From assembly GCF_001984035.1 (NCBI RefSeq), contig NZ_CP019449.1:3348001-3412000 (forward strand): DNA of 64,000 nt, read 5' to 3'. The position numbers and the translations under genes were made by a program. Within the stretch, counting starts at the first letter, position 1, and each line of letters begins with the position of its first letter. The notes beneath the pieces are model-generated. The model saw nothing but the letters and a program-made list of their open reading frames with translations, did no database searches and was not told where the DNA came from. Below, piece by piece: positions 46,112 to 55,697 of this stretch. The stretch comes from Sphingopyxis sp. QXT-31. GTDB lineage: Bacteria; Pseudomonadota; Alphaproteobacteria; Sphingomonadales; Sphingomonadaceae.

Positions 46112-46927
46112 ATGACTGACGATACCTCTCTTGCGAGTCCTCCGAGCGGCGGCGACCATGGCGTCGCCGACCATGTCGCGCATGTCCAGGACGATGCCGC
46201 GGCGGGCAACGGGCTCGCGGTCGTGTCGATCGCCAAAAGCTACGACAAACGCGTCGTCCTCTCCGACGTCTCGCTCTCGGTGGCCAAGGGCGAGGTCGTC
46301 GGCCTGCTCGGCCCGAACGGCGCGGGCAAGACGACCTGCTTCTATTCGATCATGGGGCTGGTAAAGCCCGACGCCGGGCGCATCATGCTCGACGGCGCCG
46401 ACATCACCGCGCTCCCGATGTACCGCCGCGCGATCCTCGGCCTCGGTTATCTGCCGCAGGAAACCTCGATCTTTCGCGGCATGACCGTCGAACAGAATAT
46501 CAGCGCGGTGCTCGAACTCGCCGAGCCCGACCGCGTGTCGCGCGAGCGGCGGCTCGAGGAACTGCTCGAGGAATTCGGCCTGACGCGGCTGCGCGCGTCG
46601 GCGGCGATGGCGCTGTCGGGCGGCGAACGCCGCCGCGCCGAAATCGCCCGCGCGCTCGCCGCCAATCCGTCGATCATGCTGCTCGACGAGCCTTTCGCGG
46701 GCATCGATCCGCTGTCGATTTCGGACATCCGCGATCTCGTCGCCGATCTGAAGACGCGCGGCATCGGGGTGCTGATCACCGATCACAATGTCCGCGAGAC
46801 GCTCGACCTCGTCGACCGCGCCTGCATCATCTATGACGGCAAGGTGCTGCTCGCGGGCTCGCCGGCCGAACTCGTCGCCGACCCCGAGGTGCGCCGCCTG
46901 TATCTGGGCGAGGGTTTCTCGCTGTGA
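46112..46927 (+). CDS. lptB: LPS export ABC transporter ATP-binding protein LptB
   Basis: The ATPase that powers LPS transport with LptF, LptG and LptC. The 271-aa product has Walker A GPNGAGKTT, Q-loop LGYLPQETSIF, signature LSGGERRRAEIARALA, Walker B IMLLDEPFAGIDP and the H-loop ITDHN. It has an Ala/Asp-rich N-terminal extension of about 37 residues before the conserved core. lptC and lptA are not adjacent; rpoN follows, as in many alphaproteobacteria. Confidence 0.92.
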   Translation: MTDDTSLASPPSGGDHGVADHVAHVQDDAAAGNGLAVVSIAKSYDKRVVLSDVSLSVAKGEVVGLLGPNGAGKTTCFYSIMGLVKPDAGRIMLDGADITALPMYRRAILGLGYLPQETSIFRGMTVEQNISAVLELAEPDRVSRERRLEELLEEFGLTRLRASAAMALSGGERRRAEIARALAANPSIMLLDEPFAGIDPLSISDIRDLVADLKTRGIGVLITDHNVRETLDLVDRACIIYDGKVLLAGSPAELVADPEVRRLYLGEGFSL

Positions 46928-46963
46928 CGGGTTGGGGCCGTGCCGGTGTCGACTAAGCCTCCA

Positions 46964-47098
46964 GTTTCCGTTCGTGTCGAGCGAAGTCGAGACACGCCGA
47001 GTTCGTGCATGACTTTACGTGTCTCGACTTCCGGCTTTGCCGGAAGTTTATCCCGAGCGCCTGCCAAGGCAGTCGAGGGGCTCGACACGAACGGGAAA
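46964..47098. repeat. Inverted repeat gtgtcgagcg/cgctcgacac, family B copy 3
   Basis: The left arm ttcgtgtcgagcgaagtcgagacacg is mirrored by cgtgtctcgacttccggc and by ggggctcgacacgaacggga. It has a longer internal insert than the other copies. It lies between lptB and rpoN. Confidence 0.75.
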
Positions 47099-47116
47099 GT
47101 ATAGAGGTAATTTCCG

Positions 47117-48571
47117 ATGGCGTTGGGTCCGCGCCTCGATCTCCGCCAGTCGCAATCGCTGGTGATGACGCCGCAGCTGCAGCAGGCGATCAAGCTGCTC
47201 GCGCTGTCGAACCTCGAACTCGACGCCTATCTGGCCGAGGCGCTCGAGGGCAATCCGCTGCTCGACACCGCGTCGGGCGACAGCGACGCCGGCCCCGAAG
47301 ACCCCGCGCCCGAAGCCCCCGCGGCCGAGGCGGCGAGCCTCGACGCCGACCAGGCGCTCGCGGCCGACGGCGGCGCGAGCGACGACCTCGACGTCGACCT
47401 TGGCGCCGAAAGCTTCCACCACGACAGCGCGAGCGACAGCGTCGGCCTGTCGGGCGACAGCGAGGGCATCGATTTCGACAGCTTCGCCGAGGAATCGGAC
47501 AGCCTCTACGAACATCTGCTGGCGCAGGTCGGCGAGCGATTCTCGGGGCTGGAAGCGCTGATCGCCGAGCAGCTGATCGCGATGATCGACGAGGCGGGCT
47601 ATCTGCGCGCCGACCTCGCCGAACTCGCGCAGCGGCTCGGCGTGCCGCTCGCGCTCGTCGAGGCGGTGCTCGCGGGGGTGCAGTGCTTCGACCCGTCGGG
47701 GATCGGCGGGCGCGATCTCGCCGAATGCATCGCGATCCAGGCGCGCGAGGCCGACCGCTACGACCCCGCGATGGCGACGATGATCGCGCACCTCGACCTG
47801 GTCGCCAAGGGCGCCTTCCCGCAGCTGAAGCGCATCTGCGGGGTCGACGACGAGGATCTCGCCGACATGATCCGCGAATTGCGCGGTTACGATCCCAAGC
47901 CCGGGCTGCGGTTCGGCGGGTCGGTGACGCAGGCGGTCGTCCCCGACCTCTATGTGCGCCAGACCGCGAAGGGCTGGGCGGTCGAGATCAACAGCGGGAC
48001 CTTGCCGCGGCTGCTCGTTAACCGGCGCTACTACACCGAGCTTGCGACGGGCGCCGCGGCGAAGAGCAAGGCGTGGCTGTCCGAACAGCTCGCCGGCGCC
48101 AACTGGCTGGTGCGCGCGCTCGACCAGCGCCAGCGCACGATCGTCAAGGTCGCGAGCGCGATCGTCAAGCAGCAGGAGGGGTTCTTCCTCCACGGCGTCG
48201 CGCATATGCGCCCGCTGACGCTGCGCCAGGTCGCCGAGGACATCGGCATGCACGAATCGACCGTCAGCCGCGTGACGAGCAACAAATATTTGAGCTGCGC
48301 GCGCGGACTGTTCGAGCTCAAATATTTCTTCTCATCGGGCATTTCGGCGGTCGAGGGCGATGGCGCGGTGTCGGCCGAGGCGGTCAAGAGCCGGATCAAG
48401 GCGATGATCGAGAGCGAGGATGCGAAAGCGATCCTCTCGGACGAGACGATCGCGCAGAAACTCTCGGCCGAGGGCCACGACATCGCGCGGCGGACGGTCG
48501 TGAAGTACCGCGAGGCGATGGGCTATGGCTCGTCGGTGCAGCGGCGGCGGCAGAAGGCGCTGGCGGGCTAA
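47117..48571 (+). CDS. rpoN: RNA polymerase sigma-54 factor
   Basis: Recognises -24/-12 promoters and works with AAA+ activators, typically nitrogen genes. The 484-aa product has region I (LDLRQSQSLVMTPQLQQAIKLLALS), an acidic linker near 50-120, and region III with the RpoN box ARRTVVKYRE at 457-466. The HTH block is LRQVAEDIGMHESTVSRVTSNKY. Complete. Coupled in function to GlnD in this window. Confidence 0.95.
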   Translation: MALGPRLDLRQSQSLVMTPQLQQAIKLLALSNLELDAYLAEALEGNPLLDTASGDSDAGPEDPAPEAPAAEAASLDADQALAADGGASDDLDVDLGAESFHHDSASDSVGLSGDSEGIDFDSFAEESDSLYEHLLAQVGERFSGLEALIAEQLIAMIDEAGYLRADLAELAQRLGVPLALVEAVLAGVQCFDPSGIGGRDLAECIAIQAREADRYDPAMATMIAHLDLVAKGAFPQLKRICGVDDEDLADMIRELRGYDPKPGLRFGGSVTQAVVPDLYVRQTAKGWAVEINSGTLPRLLVNRRYYTELATGAAAKSKAWLSEQLAGANWLVRALDQRQRTIVKVASAIVKQQEGFFLHGVAHMRPLTLRQVAEDIGMHESTVSRVTSNKYLSCARGLFELKYFFSSGISAVEGDGAVSAEAVKSRIKAMIESEDAKAILSDETIAQKLSAEGHDIARRTVVKYREAMGYGSSVQRRRQKALAG

Positions 48572-48572
48572 T

Positions 48573-48711
48573 AGATCCTCCCCTTGGCGAAGCCATGGGG
48601 AGGTGGCAGCGCGAAGCGCTGACGGAGGGGTTTTGGGTAACCGTCGCTACCCCTCCACCACCCGCTTCGCGGGCGGCCCCCCTCCCCAACGCTCCGCGAT
48701 GGGGAGGATCT
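48573..48711. repeat. Intergenic palindromic element, family A copy 4
   Basis: agatcctcccc...ggggaggatct arms enclose GACGGAGGGGTT and CCCCTCCACCACCCGCTTCGC. It lies between rpoN and galE. Confidence 0.8.
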
Positions 48712-48777
48712 GATAGGTGGCGCTAACCATTTCCTAACCACGTCGCGGCTAGCGTTTCGGCCAAAGGAGCCGACCGC

Positions 48778-49794
48778 GTGACCGCACAGCCGCATCCCTT
48801 CACCGTCCTCGTGACCGGCGGCGCCGGCTATATCGGCAGCCACGCCGTGCTCGCCCTGCTCGACGCCGGCTGGCGCGTCGCGGTGCTCGACAATCTCGTG
48901 ACCGGCTTCCGCTGGGCGGTGCCCCAGGGTGCGGTCTTCTATGAAGGCGATATCGCCGACGCGGCGCTCGTCACGCGCATCGTCGCCGAACAGGACGTCG
49001 GCGCGATCATGCATTTCGCGGGGTCGGTCGTGGTCCCCGAATCGGTGACCAACCCGCTCAAATATTACGACAATAATTCGTCGCGCAGCCGCGCGCTGAT
49101 CGACACCGCGGTGCATGCCGGGGTGCGCCATTTCATCTTCTCCTCGACCGCCGCGACATACGGCATCCCCGATGCGATCCCGGTGCGCGAAGACGCGCCG
49201 CAGCGGCCGATCAACCCCTATGGCATGTCGAAGCTGATGACCGAGGCGATGCTGCGCGACGTCGCGGCGGCGCACGACTTCAACTTTTGCGCGCTCCGCT
49301 ATTTCAACGTCGCGGGCGCCGATCCCAAGGCGCGCAGCGGCCAGTCGACCGCGGGGGCGACACACCTGATCAAGGTCGCGGTCGAGGCCGCGCTCGGCCG
49401 CCGCAGCCATGTCGACGTCTTCGGCACCGATTTCGCGACCGCCGACGGCACCGGGGTGCGCGACTATATCCATGTCAGCGACTTGGCCGCGGCGCATCTG
49501 CTCGCATTGGACGCGCTGATCGCGGCGCCCGACGTCAGCCACAAGCTCAACTGCGGCTATGGCCGCGGCTTTTCGGTGCTCGAGGTGCTCGATGCCGTCG
49601 ACCGTGCGACGAATCGCAAGATCGAGCGTCGCCTCGGCGACCGGCGGCTGGGCGATCCCGACGCGCTGATCGCCGACAATGGCGCGATTCGCGCCGCGTT
49701 CGGCTGGCAGCCGCGCTATGCCGACCTCGACACGATCGTCGCGCACGCGCTGGCGTGGGAACGCGCTTTGGTCGAACGCCGCCTCGCGGCCTGA
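48778..49794 (+). CDS. galE: UDP-glucose 4-epimerase
   Basis: Interconverts UDP-glucose and UDP-galactose for polysaccharide synthesis. The 338-aa Rossmann SDR has the NAD-binding VTGGAGYIGSH near residue 12 and the YxxxK active site in NPYGMSKLMTE. HYIHVSDLA (DYIHVSDLAAAH) supports the epimerase family. GTG start with aaaggag upstream. It follows the rpoN palindrome. Confidence 0.92.
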   Translation: MTAQPHPFTVLVTGGAGYIGSHAVLALLDAGWRVAVLDNLVTGFRWAVPQGAVFYEGDIADAALVTRIVAEQDVGAIMHFAGSVVVPESVTNPLKYYDNNSSRSRALIDTAVHAGVRHFIFSSTAATYGIPDAIPVREDAPQRPINPYGMSKLMTEAMLRDVAAAHDFNFCALRYFNVAGADPKARSGQSTAGATHLIKVAVEAALGRRSHVDVFGTDFATADGTGVRDYIHVSDLAAAHLLALDALIAAPDVSHKLNCGYGRGFSVLEVLDAVDRATNRKIERRLGDRRLGDPDALIADNGAIRAAFGWQPRYADLDTIVAHALAWERALVERRLAA

Positions 49795-49807
49795 CCTCAG
49801 GATAAAA

Positions 49808-49972
49808 GTTTCACGCAGAGACCGCAGAGATCAAAGAGATCGCAGAGGAGAAGGAATTCACGCGGACGCGCGGGGACGCCGAGGAAAGAGAGATTGGCGG
49901 CTTTGCCGCTCTCATTCCTTCTCGCTGCGGTCTCTCCTCCCTCGGCGCCCTCTGCGTGAAACCCTTTTCGTC
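49808..49972. repeat. CGCAGAG-type repeat, family C copy 2
   Basis: cacgcagagaccgcagagatcaaagagatcgcagaggag at the left and ctgcggtctctcctccctcggcgccctctgcgtg at the right form an imperfect stem with repeated CGCAGAG units. The 310-base gap to rpmJ otherwise contains no gene. Confidence 0.6.
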
Positions 49973-50032
49973 GGCGTTTCCGTGTGAACCTTCTTTGGTA
50001 TCCGCCAACCGCACGAAAGCCACGAACCCCGG

Positions 50033-50061
50033 TTGACTTTTCCTGCCCATCCCCATAGTTG
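50033..50061 (+). promoter_or_regulatory. Candidate sigma-70-type promoter of rpmJ
   Basis: TTGACT at 50033 is separated by 17 bases from TAGTTG at 50056. It ends 43 bases before the rpmJ ATG. Assignment is by hexamer pattern only. Confidence 0.4.
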
Positions 50062-50104
50062 CGCCGCTTCGCGTGCAACGCCAAGTTTTACGGAAATCAA
50101 AGCC

Positions 50105-50230
50105 ATGAAGATTCGCAACAGCCTGAAGTCGCTGAAGGACCGCCACCGGGACAACCGCGTGATCCGCCGTCGCGGCCGGACCTATGTGATCAACAAGACC
50201 AACCGCCGCTTCAAAGCGCGCCAGGGCTGA
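50105..50230 (+). CDS. rpmJ: 50S ribosomal protein L36 (zinc-free form)
   Basis: L36, 41 aa: [19 protein letters not shown], then [21 protein letters not shown]. There is no Cys, so it is the C-minus (YkgO-like) paralogue. Start from the ATG at 50105. Separate from other ribosomal genes and likely monocistronic. Confidence 0.93.
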   Translation: MKIRNSLKSLKDRHRDNRVIRRRGRTYVINKTNRRFKARQG

Positions 50231-50327
50231 TGCCCCTGCGCGGGGCAAATCTGCCCCGTTTGCTTTTGCTGAACCGCGTAACGCCGTCGGATCCTTCCGG
50301 CGGCGCTTTCGCGTGTCCGGGGGGCGC

Positions 50328-50939
50328 ATGATCGACCGCTGCGTGATCTTCGACGTCGGCAAGGTGCTGTTCGACTGGGACCTGCGCCATCTGTTCGGCA
50401 AGCTGATCGCCGATCCGGGCGAGCTCGAATGGTTCGTCGCTAACGTCATCACGCCGCAGTGGCATTTCCAGCACGACGCGGGACGCCCCGCCGCCGAGAT
50501 GGTCGCCGAGCGCAAGGCCGAATTTCCCGAACATGCTGCGCTGATCGATGCCTATGGCACGCGCTTCAACGAGACGATCCCCGGGCCGGTGCCGGGCAGC
50601 CTCGAACTGGTCGCGCGGCTCGACGCCGCGGGCGTGCCGCTCTTCGCGATCACCAATTTCGGCCATGATTTCTGGGAGGGCTTTCGCCCAACGCAACCGG
50701 TGTTCGAGCGGTTCCGCGATATCATCGTTTCGGGCACCGAGAAATTGATGAAACCCGACCCCGCGATCTACCGCCTCGCGATCGAGCGATTCGGCATCGA
50801 CCCGGCGGGGGCCTTGTTCATCGACGATGTCGCGGAAAATGTTGCGGGCGCCGAATCGGTTGGAATTGCTGGGCATCAGTTCGTCGATGCGGCGACGCTG
50901 GAGCGTGATTTGGTGGCGCGAGGCTATCTGGCAGGCTGA
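50328..50939 (+). CDS. HAD-superfamily hydrolase (IA type)
   Basis: A 203-aa phosphatase-like protein with motif I FDVGKVLFDWD, as in YihX-like enzymes, motif II FAITNFGHDF and motif III KPDPAIYRLAIERFGIDPAGALFIDDVAENV. The ATG at 50328 is 15 bases inside the longest frame (GTG 50313). It starts 98 bases after rpmJ, and the next gene follows after four bases. Confidence 0.82.
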   Translation: MIDRCVIFDVGKVLFDWDLRHLFGKLIADPGELEWFVANVITPQWHFQHDAGRPAAEMVAERKAEFPEHAALIDAYGTRFNETIPGPVPGSLELVARLDAAGVPLFAITNFGHDFWEGFRPTQPVFERFRDIIVSGTEKLMKPDPAIYRLAIERFGIDPAGALFIDDVAENVAGAESVGIAGHQFVDAATLERDLVARGYLAG

Positions 50940-50943
50940 CCAG

Positions 50944-51618
50944 ATGGAAGTTTCCTCTTTCGACTTCGCGCGCGACGGTGCCTGGCTATATTCGGGTGCA
51001 GCGGCTGACGTGTTGACTGAGCTCCGCGAATTATTTTACGATCAACCGCAACATGTTGCTGGCATCCGGCTTCACGGTATCGATGGGCTGCGACCGCACC
51101 TGGCGCCGGAGGGGCCTGTCGGCGCGATCGCGGCGTCGCTGATCGGCTCACGCAGCAGGCCGGTGCGCGCGATCCTGTTCGACAAGACAGCCGAGACCAA
51201 CTGGTCGCTTGGCTGGCATCAGGACCGGACGATCAGCGTTCGCGAACGGGTCGATGTCGATGGTTACGGGCCATGGACGATCAAGGGCGGGATGCAGCAT
51301 GTTGCGCCGCCTTTCGACCTCCTGTCGCGAATGGTCACGCTCCGCGTTCATATGGACGATGTTCCCGAAAACAATGCCCCGCTATTGATCGTGCCGGGCT
51401 CGCACAAGCTGGGGCGCATTGCGGAATCCGAGATCGAATCCGTGGCGTCGCGCCTCGGTGAGCGGCCCTGCCTGGCGGCTGCGGGCGATATCTGGGCCTA
51501 TGCGACGCCGATCATCCACGGATCGAAAGCAGCAGCGGTGCCGGCCAGGCGGCGCGTACTGCAAGTCGATTATTCGCGCGACGATCTGCCCGCAGGCCTC
51601 GACTGGCTTGGGGTTTGA
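50944..51618 (+). CDS. Phytanoyl-CoA dioxygenase (PhyH)-like protein
   Basis: A 224-aa double-stranded beta-helix Fe(II)/2-oxoglutarate oxygenase candidate. The metal motif is GWHQDR (HxD) with the distal His in TPIIHGS and RRRVLQVDY. Iron and 2-oxoglutarate use is inferred. The substrate is unknown. It is translationally close to the HAD gene (4 bases) and both may act on one small molecule. Confidence 0.78.
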   Translation: MEVSSFDFARDGAWLYSGAAADVLTELRELFYDQPQHVAGIRLHGIDGLRPHLAPEGPVGAIAASLIGSRSRPVRAILFDKTAETNWSLGWHQDRTISVRERVDVDGYGPWTIKGGMQHVAPPFDLLSRMVTLRVHMDDVPENNAPLLIVPGSHKLGRIAESEIESVASRLGERPCLAAAGDIWAYATPIIHGSKAAAVPARRRVLQVDYSRDDLPAGLDWLGV

Positions 51619-51630
51619 GGCGCGCGCGCC

Positions 51631-53799
51631 CTATTTCTCCACCCCCAGCTGCGTCAGCACGAAGGCGAATTCCTCGGCATCTTCGCGCAGCGCGCCCCAG
51701 CGGCCCGACTTGCCCGCATGGCCCGCGCCCATGTTGGTGCGCAGCAGCAGCGTCGAATCATTGGTGCGCGTCGCGCGGAGCTTGGCGACCCACTTCGCCG
51801 GCTCCCAATAGGTTACGCGCGGGTCGTTGAGCCCCGCCGACACCAGCATCGGCGGATAGGCCTTCGCGGTGACATTGTCATAGGGGCTGTAGCTCAGCAT
51901 ATAGTCGAACGCGGCCTTGTCGGTGATCGGATTGCCCCATTCGGGCCATTCGCCGGGCGTCAGCGGCAGCGTCTCGTCGACCATGGTGTTGATCACGTCG
52001 ACGAAGGGCACCCCCGCGAGCACCGCGCCCCACAGTTCGGGCGCCTCGTTATAGATCACGCCCATCACCTGCCCGCCCGCCGAGCGGCCCTCGACCGAAA
52101 TCTTGCCCGCGCTGGTGTATTTTTTGGCGATCAGCCCCTTCGCGACATCGATGAAGTCGTTGAAGGTGTTCTTGCGCTCGGTCGTCTTGCCCGCGAGATA
52201 CCAGGCGCGGCCCATGTCGTCGCCGCCACGGACATGCGCGATCGCATAGACCATGCCGCGATCGACGAGGCTGAGTCGCGTCGTCGAGAAACCCGGCGGG
52301 ACGCGATAGCCGTAGCTGCCATAGGCATAGAGATGCATCGGCGCGCTGCCGTCGAGCTTCGTCCCCTTCTTGTACACGAGCGAGGCGGGGATCATCGTCT
52401 TGCCGTCGCGGCTCGGCAGACTAACCCGTTCGGTTACATATTGCGTGGCGTCGTAACCGGAAGGAATTTCCTGCACCTTGAGCGTCTCGAGCTTGCCGCT
52501 TGCGAGGTCATAGTCATAGACGGTGTCGGGGGTGACCATCGATTCATAGTCGAGCCGCAGCTTGTCCTGATGATATTCGGGATTGTCGCCGAGCCCGGCC
52601 ACATAGGTCGCGGCGGGGAATTTGATGCGGCCCGGGACCAGCGGCGCGTCATATTTGCGGACATCGACCTGGTCGAGCCCGTCCTCGCGCGCTTCGAGCA
52701 CAAAAGAGTCGCGAAACACCGAGAAACCGGTGATGTAGCTGTGGTCCGATCCGGGGATCAGCGTCTTCCATTCGCCCGGCGTCTTGATGCTCGCGGTCGC
52801 GACGCGGAAGTTAGGATGCTCGTCGTTGGTGTGGATGTAGAGCGTGCCGTCGCGCTCGTCGACGCTGTACTCGCGGCCCTTCTGGCGCGCCGAGACGAGC
52901 TGCATCGGCGCTTCGGGATTGTCGGCGGGGAGCAGATAGACTTCGCTCGTTTCGTTATCGCCCGTCGCGATCACGATATAATTGTCGGCCGCGGTCTTCC
53001 CGATGCCGACGCCGAAACCGATGTCGGGCTCCTTGTAGAGCAATTTGTCTTGCGCAATCGGCGTGCCGAGCTTGTGCAGCCGGACATTGTCGGTGCGCCA
53101 ATTTTCGTTGGCGAGGCCATAGAGCAAAGCGTCATTGCCCGCGGTCCAGACCAGCGACGACAAGGTGCCGGGGATGACGTCGGGCAGCATTTCGCCGGTT
53201 TCCAGATTGCGGATGCGGACTTCGAAACGTTCGGAGCCATTGTCGTCGAACGAATAGGCCATCAGCTTGCCGTTCGGGCTGACCGACACTTCGGCGAGGC
53301 GGAAATAATCTTTACCCGCCGCCATCGCGACCTCGTCAAGGATCAGGACGGCATCCCCGGCGCCTGACGCAGGCTTGCGGTACCATTTCTTATACTCGGC
53401 GCCTTCCTCGAACTCGACCCAATAGACCCAGTCGCCGTCCTTCTGCGGCACCGACGAATCGGCCTCCTTGATGCGGCCCTTCATTTCCTGGAACAGGGTT
53501 TCGACGAGGTCGGCGTGCGGTTTCATCGCCGCGTCGAAATACGCATTTTCGGCTTTGACGTAATCGAGGACGTCCTTGTCGTCGATCACCGGATAGCTCT
53601 CGTCCTTCAGCCAGTGATAGGGGTCCGAGAGCGTCTTGCCGTGCAGCGTCATTTCGTGCGGGCGCTTCTCCGCGACGGGGGCGGCGCCCGGGGGAGGGGT
53701 CGTATCGGTCAAAATCGTCTCTTTCTCTTCGGCCAAAGCGCCGGGGGGCGCGACAAGCGGGGTGGCAATTGCCGCCAGAAACATCCAAATAGCGCGCAT
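51631..53799 (-). CDS. Oligopeptidase B / prolyl oligopeptidase family S9
   Basis: A secreted or periplasmic serine peptidase, 722 aa, with a signal peptide (MRAIWMFLAAIATPLVAPPGALA). The N-terminal propeller (DSSVPQKDGDWVYWVEF, YKKWYRK) is followed by the catalytic domain with Ser in GRSAGGQVMG, Asp in LNDPRVTYWEP and His in GAGHAGKSGR. Length matches oligopeptidase B; S9A proline specificity cannot be excluded. The longer frame upstream is a shadow of the neighbouring pepP gene. Confidence 0.9.
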   Translation of the reverse strand: MRAIWMFLAAIATPLVAPPGALAEEKETILTDTTPPPGAAPVAEKRPHEMTLHGKTLSDPYHWLKDESYPVIDDKDVLDYVKAENAYFDAAMKPHADLVETLFQEMKGRIKEADSSVPQKDGDWVYWVEFEEGAEYKKWYRKPASGAGDAVLILDEVAMAAGKDYFRLAEVSVSPNGKLMAYSFDDNGSERFEVRIRNLETGEMLPDVIPGTLSSLVWTAGNDALLYGLANENWRTDNVRLHKLGTPIAQDKLLYKEPDIGFGVGIGKTAADNYIVIATGDNETSEVYLLPADNPEAPMQLVSARQKGREYSVDERDGTLYIHTNDEHPNFRVATASIKTPGEWKTLIPGSDHSYITGFSVFRDSFVLEAREDGLDQVDVRKYDAPLVPGRIKFPAATYVAGLGDNPEYHQDKLRLDYESMVTPDTVYDYDLASGKLETLKVQEIPSGYDATQYVTERVSLPSRDGKTMIPASLVYKKGTKLDGSAPMHLYAYGSYGYRVPPGFSTTRLSLVDRGMVYAIAHVRGGDDMGRAWYLAGKTTERKNTFNDFIDVAKGLIAKKYTSAGKISVEGRSAGGQVMGVIYNEAPELWGAVLAGVPFVDVINTMVDETLPLTPGEWPEWGNPITDKAAFDYMLSYSPYDNVTAKAYPPMLVSAGLNDPRVTYWEPAKWVAKLRATRTNDSTLLLRTNMGAGHAGKSGRWGALREDAEEFAFVLTQLGVEK

Positions 53800-53868
53800 A
53801 ACCAGAAACCCCCGCGGTGTCGCCCGGATCGGGCGGGATTGCCGCGATGTAGGAACAAGGAACATCCG

Positions 53869-55695
53869 ATGTCCAGCCCCGTCCACGCCGATCGCCTGAC
53901 CCGCCTGCGCGCCGAACTCGCGAAGCGCGGGATCGACGGCTTCGTCGTGCCGATCAGCGACGAGCATATGAGCGAATATGTCGGCGCCTATGCGCAGCGC
54001 ATGGCGTGGCTGACGGGCTTTGGCGGCTCGGCGGGGACCGCGGCGGTGCTGCCCGCGAAGGCCGCGGTGTTCATCGACGGGCGCTATACGGTGCAGGTCC
54101 GCGACCAGGTCGACGGCGCGCTTTTCGACTATGTCGGCGTGCCGGCGTCGAGCGTCGCCGAATGGCTCGGCGCCAATGTCAGCGCGGGGCAGAAGGTCGG
54201 TTATGACCCGTGGCTCCACGGCATCGACTGGGCCAATGCCACGGCGAAGGCGCTGAAGGCCAAGGGCGCCGAGCTCGTCGCGGCGGACAGCAACCCGATC
54301 GACGCGGTGTGGGACGACCAGCCCGCGCCTAGCGACGCGCCGATCGCGGTGCACGACGTCAAGCTCGCCGGGCAGAGCGCGGTCGACAAGCGCCAGGTGA
54401 TCGCCGACTGGCTCAAGGACAAGGGGCTCGACACCAGCGTGATGACCGCGCTCGATTCGATCGCCTGGACCTTCAATATCCGCGGGCAGGACGTCAGCCA
54501 CACACCGGTCGGGCTCGCCTTCGCGCTGCTCCACGCCGACGCCACCGCGGACCTGTTTATCGCGCCCGAGAAGATGACCGACGCGGTGCGCGCGCATCTG
54601 GGCAACAGCGTCCGCATTCATGATCGCAGCGCGTTCGAGGCGGCGCTCGCGGATCTCCAGGACAGACAAGTCGCGGTCGATCCCGGCTCGGCGGTCGCGG
54701 CGATCTTCACCGCGCTCGAGGCGGCGGGCGCGAAGATCGAACGTCACCGCGACCCCGCGGTGCTGCCCAAGGCGATCAAGAACGACGTCGAGCTCGACGG
54801 CACGCGCGCCGCGCATGTCCGCGACGGCGTCGCGGTGGCTCGCTTCCTGCAATGGATGGAGGAGGTCGCGCCGCAGGGCGGCCTCGACGAGCTCGGCGCC
54901 GCGGCCAAGCTGCGCGAATTCCGCGAGGCGAATGGCGGGCTTGTCGACTTGAGCTTCGACACGATTTCCGCGGCCGGCCCCAATGGCGCGCTGCCGCATT
55001 ACAAGGTCGACGAGACGACCAACCGCGCGATCGAGACCGGCACGCTCTATCTCGTCGATTCGGGCGGGCAATATGCCGACGGCACGACCGACATCACGCG
55101 CACCATCGCGATCGGGACGCCGACCGCCGAGATGCGCCGCCGCTTCACCCAAGTGCTCAAGGGCCATATCGCGCTCGCGACCGCGCGCTTCCCCAAGGGC
55201 ACGCGCGGCAGCCAGCTCGACATCCTCGCGCGTCAATATCTGTGGGCCGACGGGGTCGATTATGCGCACGGCACCGGCCACGGCGTCGGCACCTATCTCG
55301 CGGTCCACGAAGGGCCGCAACGCATCGCCAAGCCTTCGGGCGGGCAGGCGGGGACCGAGGAGCCGCTGCACGCCGGCATGATCCTGTCGAACGAGCCCGG
55401 CTATTACAAGGCGGGGCATTTCGGCATCCGCATCGAGAATCTGGTGATCGTCGTGCCGCAGACGATCGACGGCGCCGAAGAGGATATGCTGGGATTCGAG
55501 ACGATCACTTTCGCGCCGATCGCGCAGAACCTGGTTGATGTCGCGCTGCTGTCGGGGGCCGAGGCCGACTGGCTCGACGCCTATCACGCGACGGTGCTCG
55601 AAAAACTGGCGCCGGGCATGGAAGGCGCCGACCGCGAGTGGCTCGCCGCCGCCTGCGCGCCGCTCGACCGCCGCGCCGCCGCGCTCGCCGCCTGA
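53869..55695 (+). CDS. pepP: Xaa-Pro aminopeptidase (M24B)
   Basis: Removes N-terminal residues before proline, metal-dependent. The 608-aa product has two N-terminal creatinase-like domains and a C-terminal pita-bread domain with metal ligands DSGGQYADGTTDITRT (two Asp), GTGHGVGTYLAVHE (His), NEPGYY (Glu) and FETITF (Glu). aaggaac precedes the ATG. It is divergent from the S9 peptidase across a 69-base gap. Confidence 0.92.
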   Translation: MSSPVHADRLTRLRAELAKRGIDGFVVPISDEHMSEYVGAYAQRMAWLTGFGGSAGTAAVLPAKAAVFIDGRYTVQVRDQVDGALFDYVGVPASSVAEWLGANVSAGQKVGYDPWLHGIDWANATAKALKAKGAELVAADSNPIDAVWDDQPAPSDAPIAVHDVKLAGQSAVDKRQVIADWLKDKGLDTSVMTALDSIAWTFNIRGQDVSHTPVGLAFALLHADATADLFIAPEKMTDAVRAHLGNSVRIHDRSAFEAALADLQDRQVAVDPGSAVAAIFTALEAAGAKIERHRDPAVLPKAIKNDVELDGTRAAHVRDGVAVARFLQWMEEVAPQGGLDELGAAAKLREFREANGGLVDLSFDTISAAGPNGALPHYKVDETTNRAIETGTLYLVDSGGQYADGTTDITRTIAIGTPTAEMRRRFTQVLKGHIALATARFPKGTRGSQLDILARQYLWADGVDYAHGTGHGVGTYLAVHEGPQRIAKPSGGQAGTEEPLHAGMILSNEPGYYKAGHFGIRIENLVIVVPQTIDGAEEDMLGFETITFAPIAQNLVDVALLSGAEADWLDAYHATVLEKLAPGMEGADREWLAAACAPLDRRAAALAA

Positions 55696-55697
55696 CT

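Noticed and set aside
51631..55587. A 1318-aa minus-strand frame covering the S9 peptidase and pepP
   Set aside because: Only the 51631-53799 part is the peptidase; the upstream extension is antisense to pepP with no domain.
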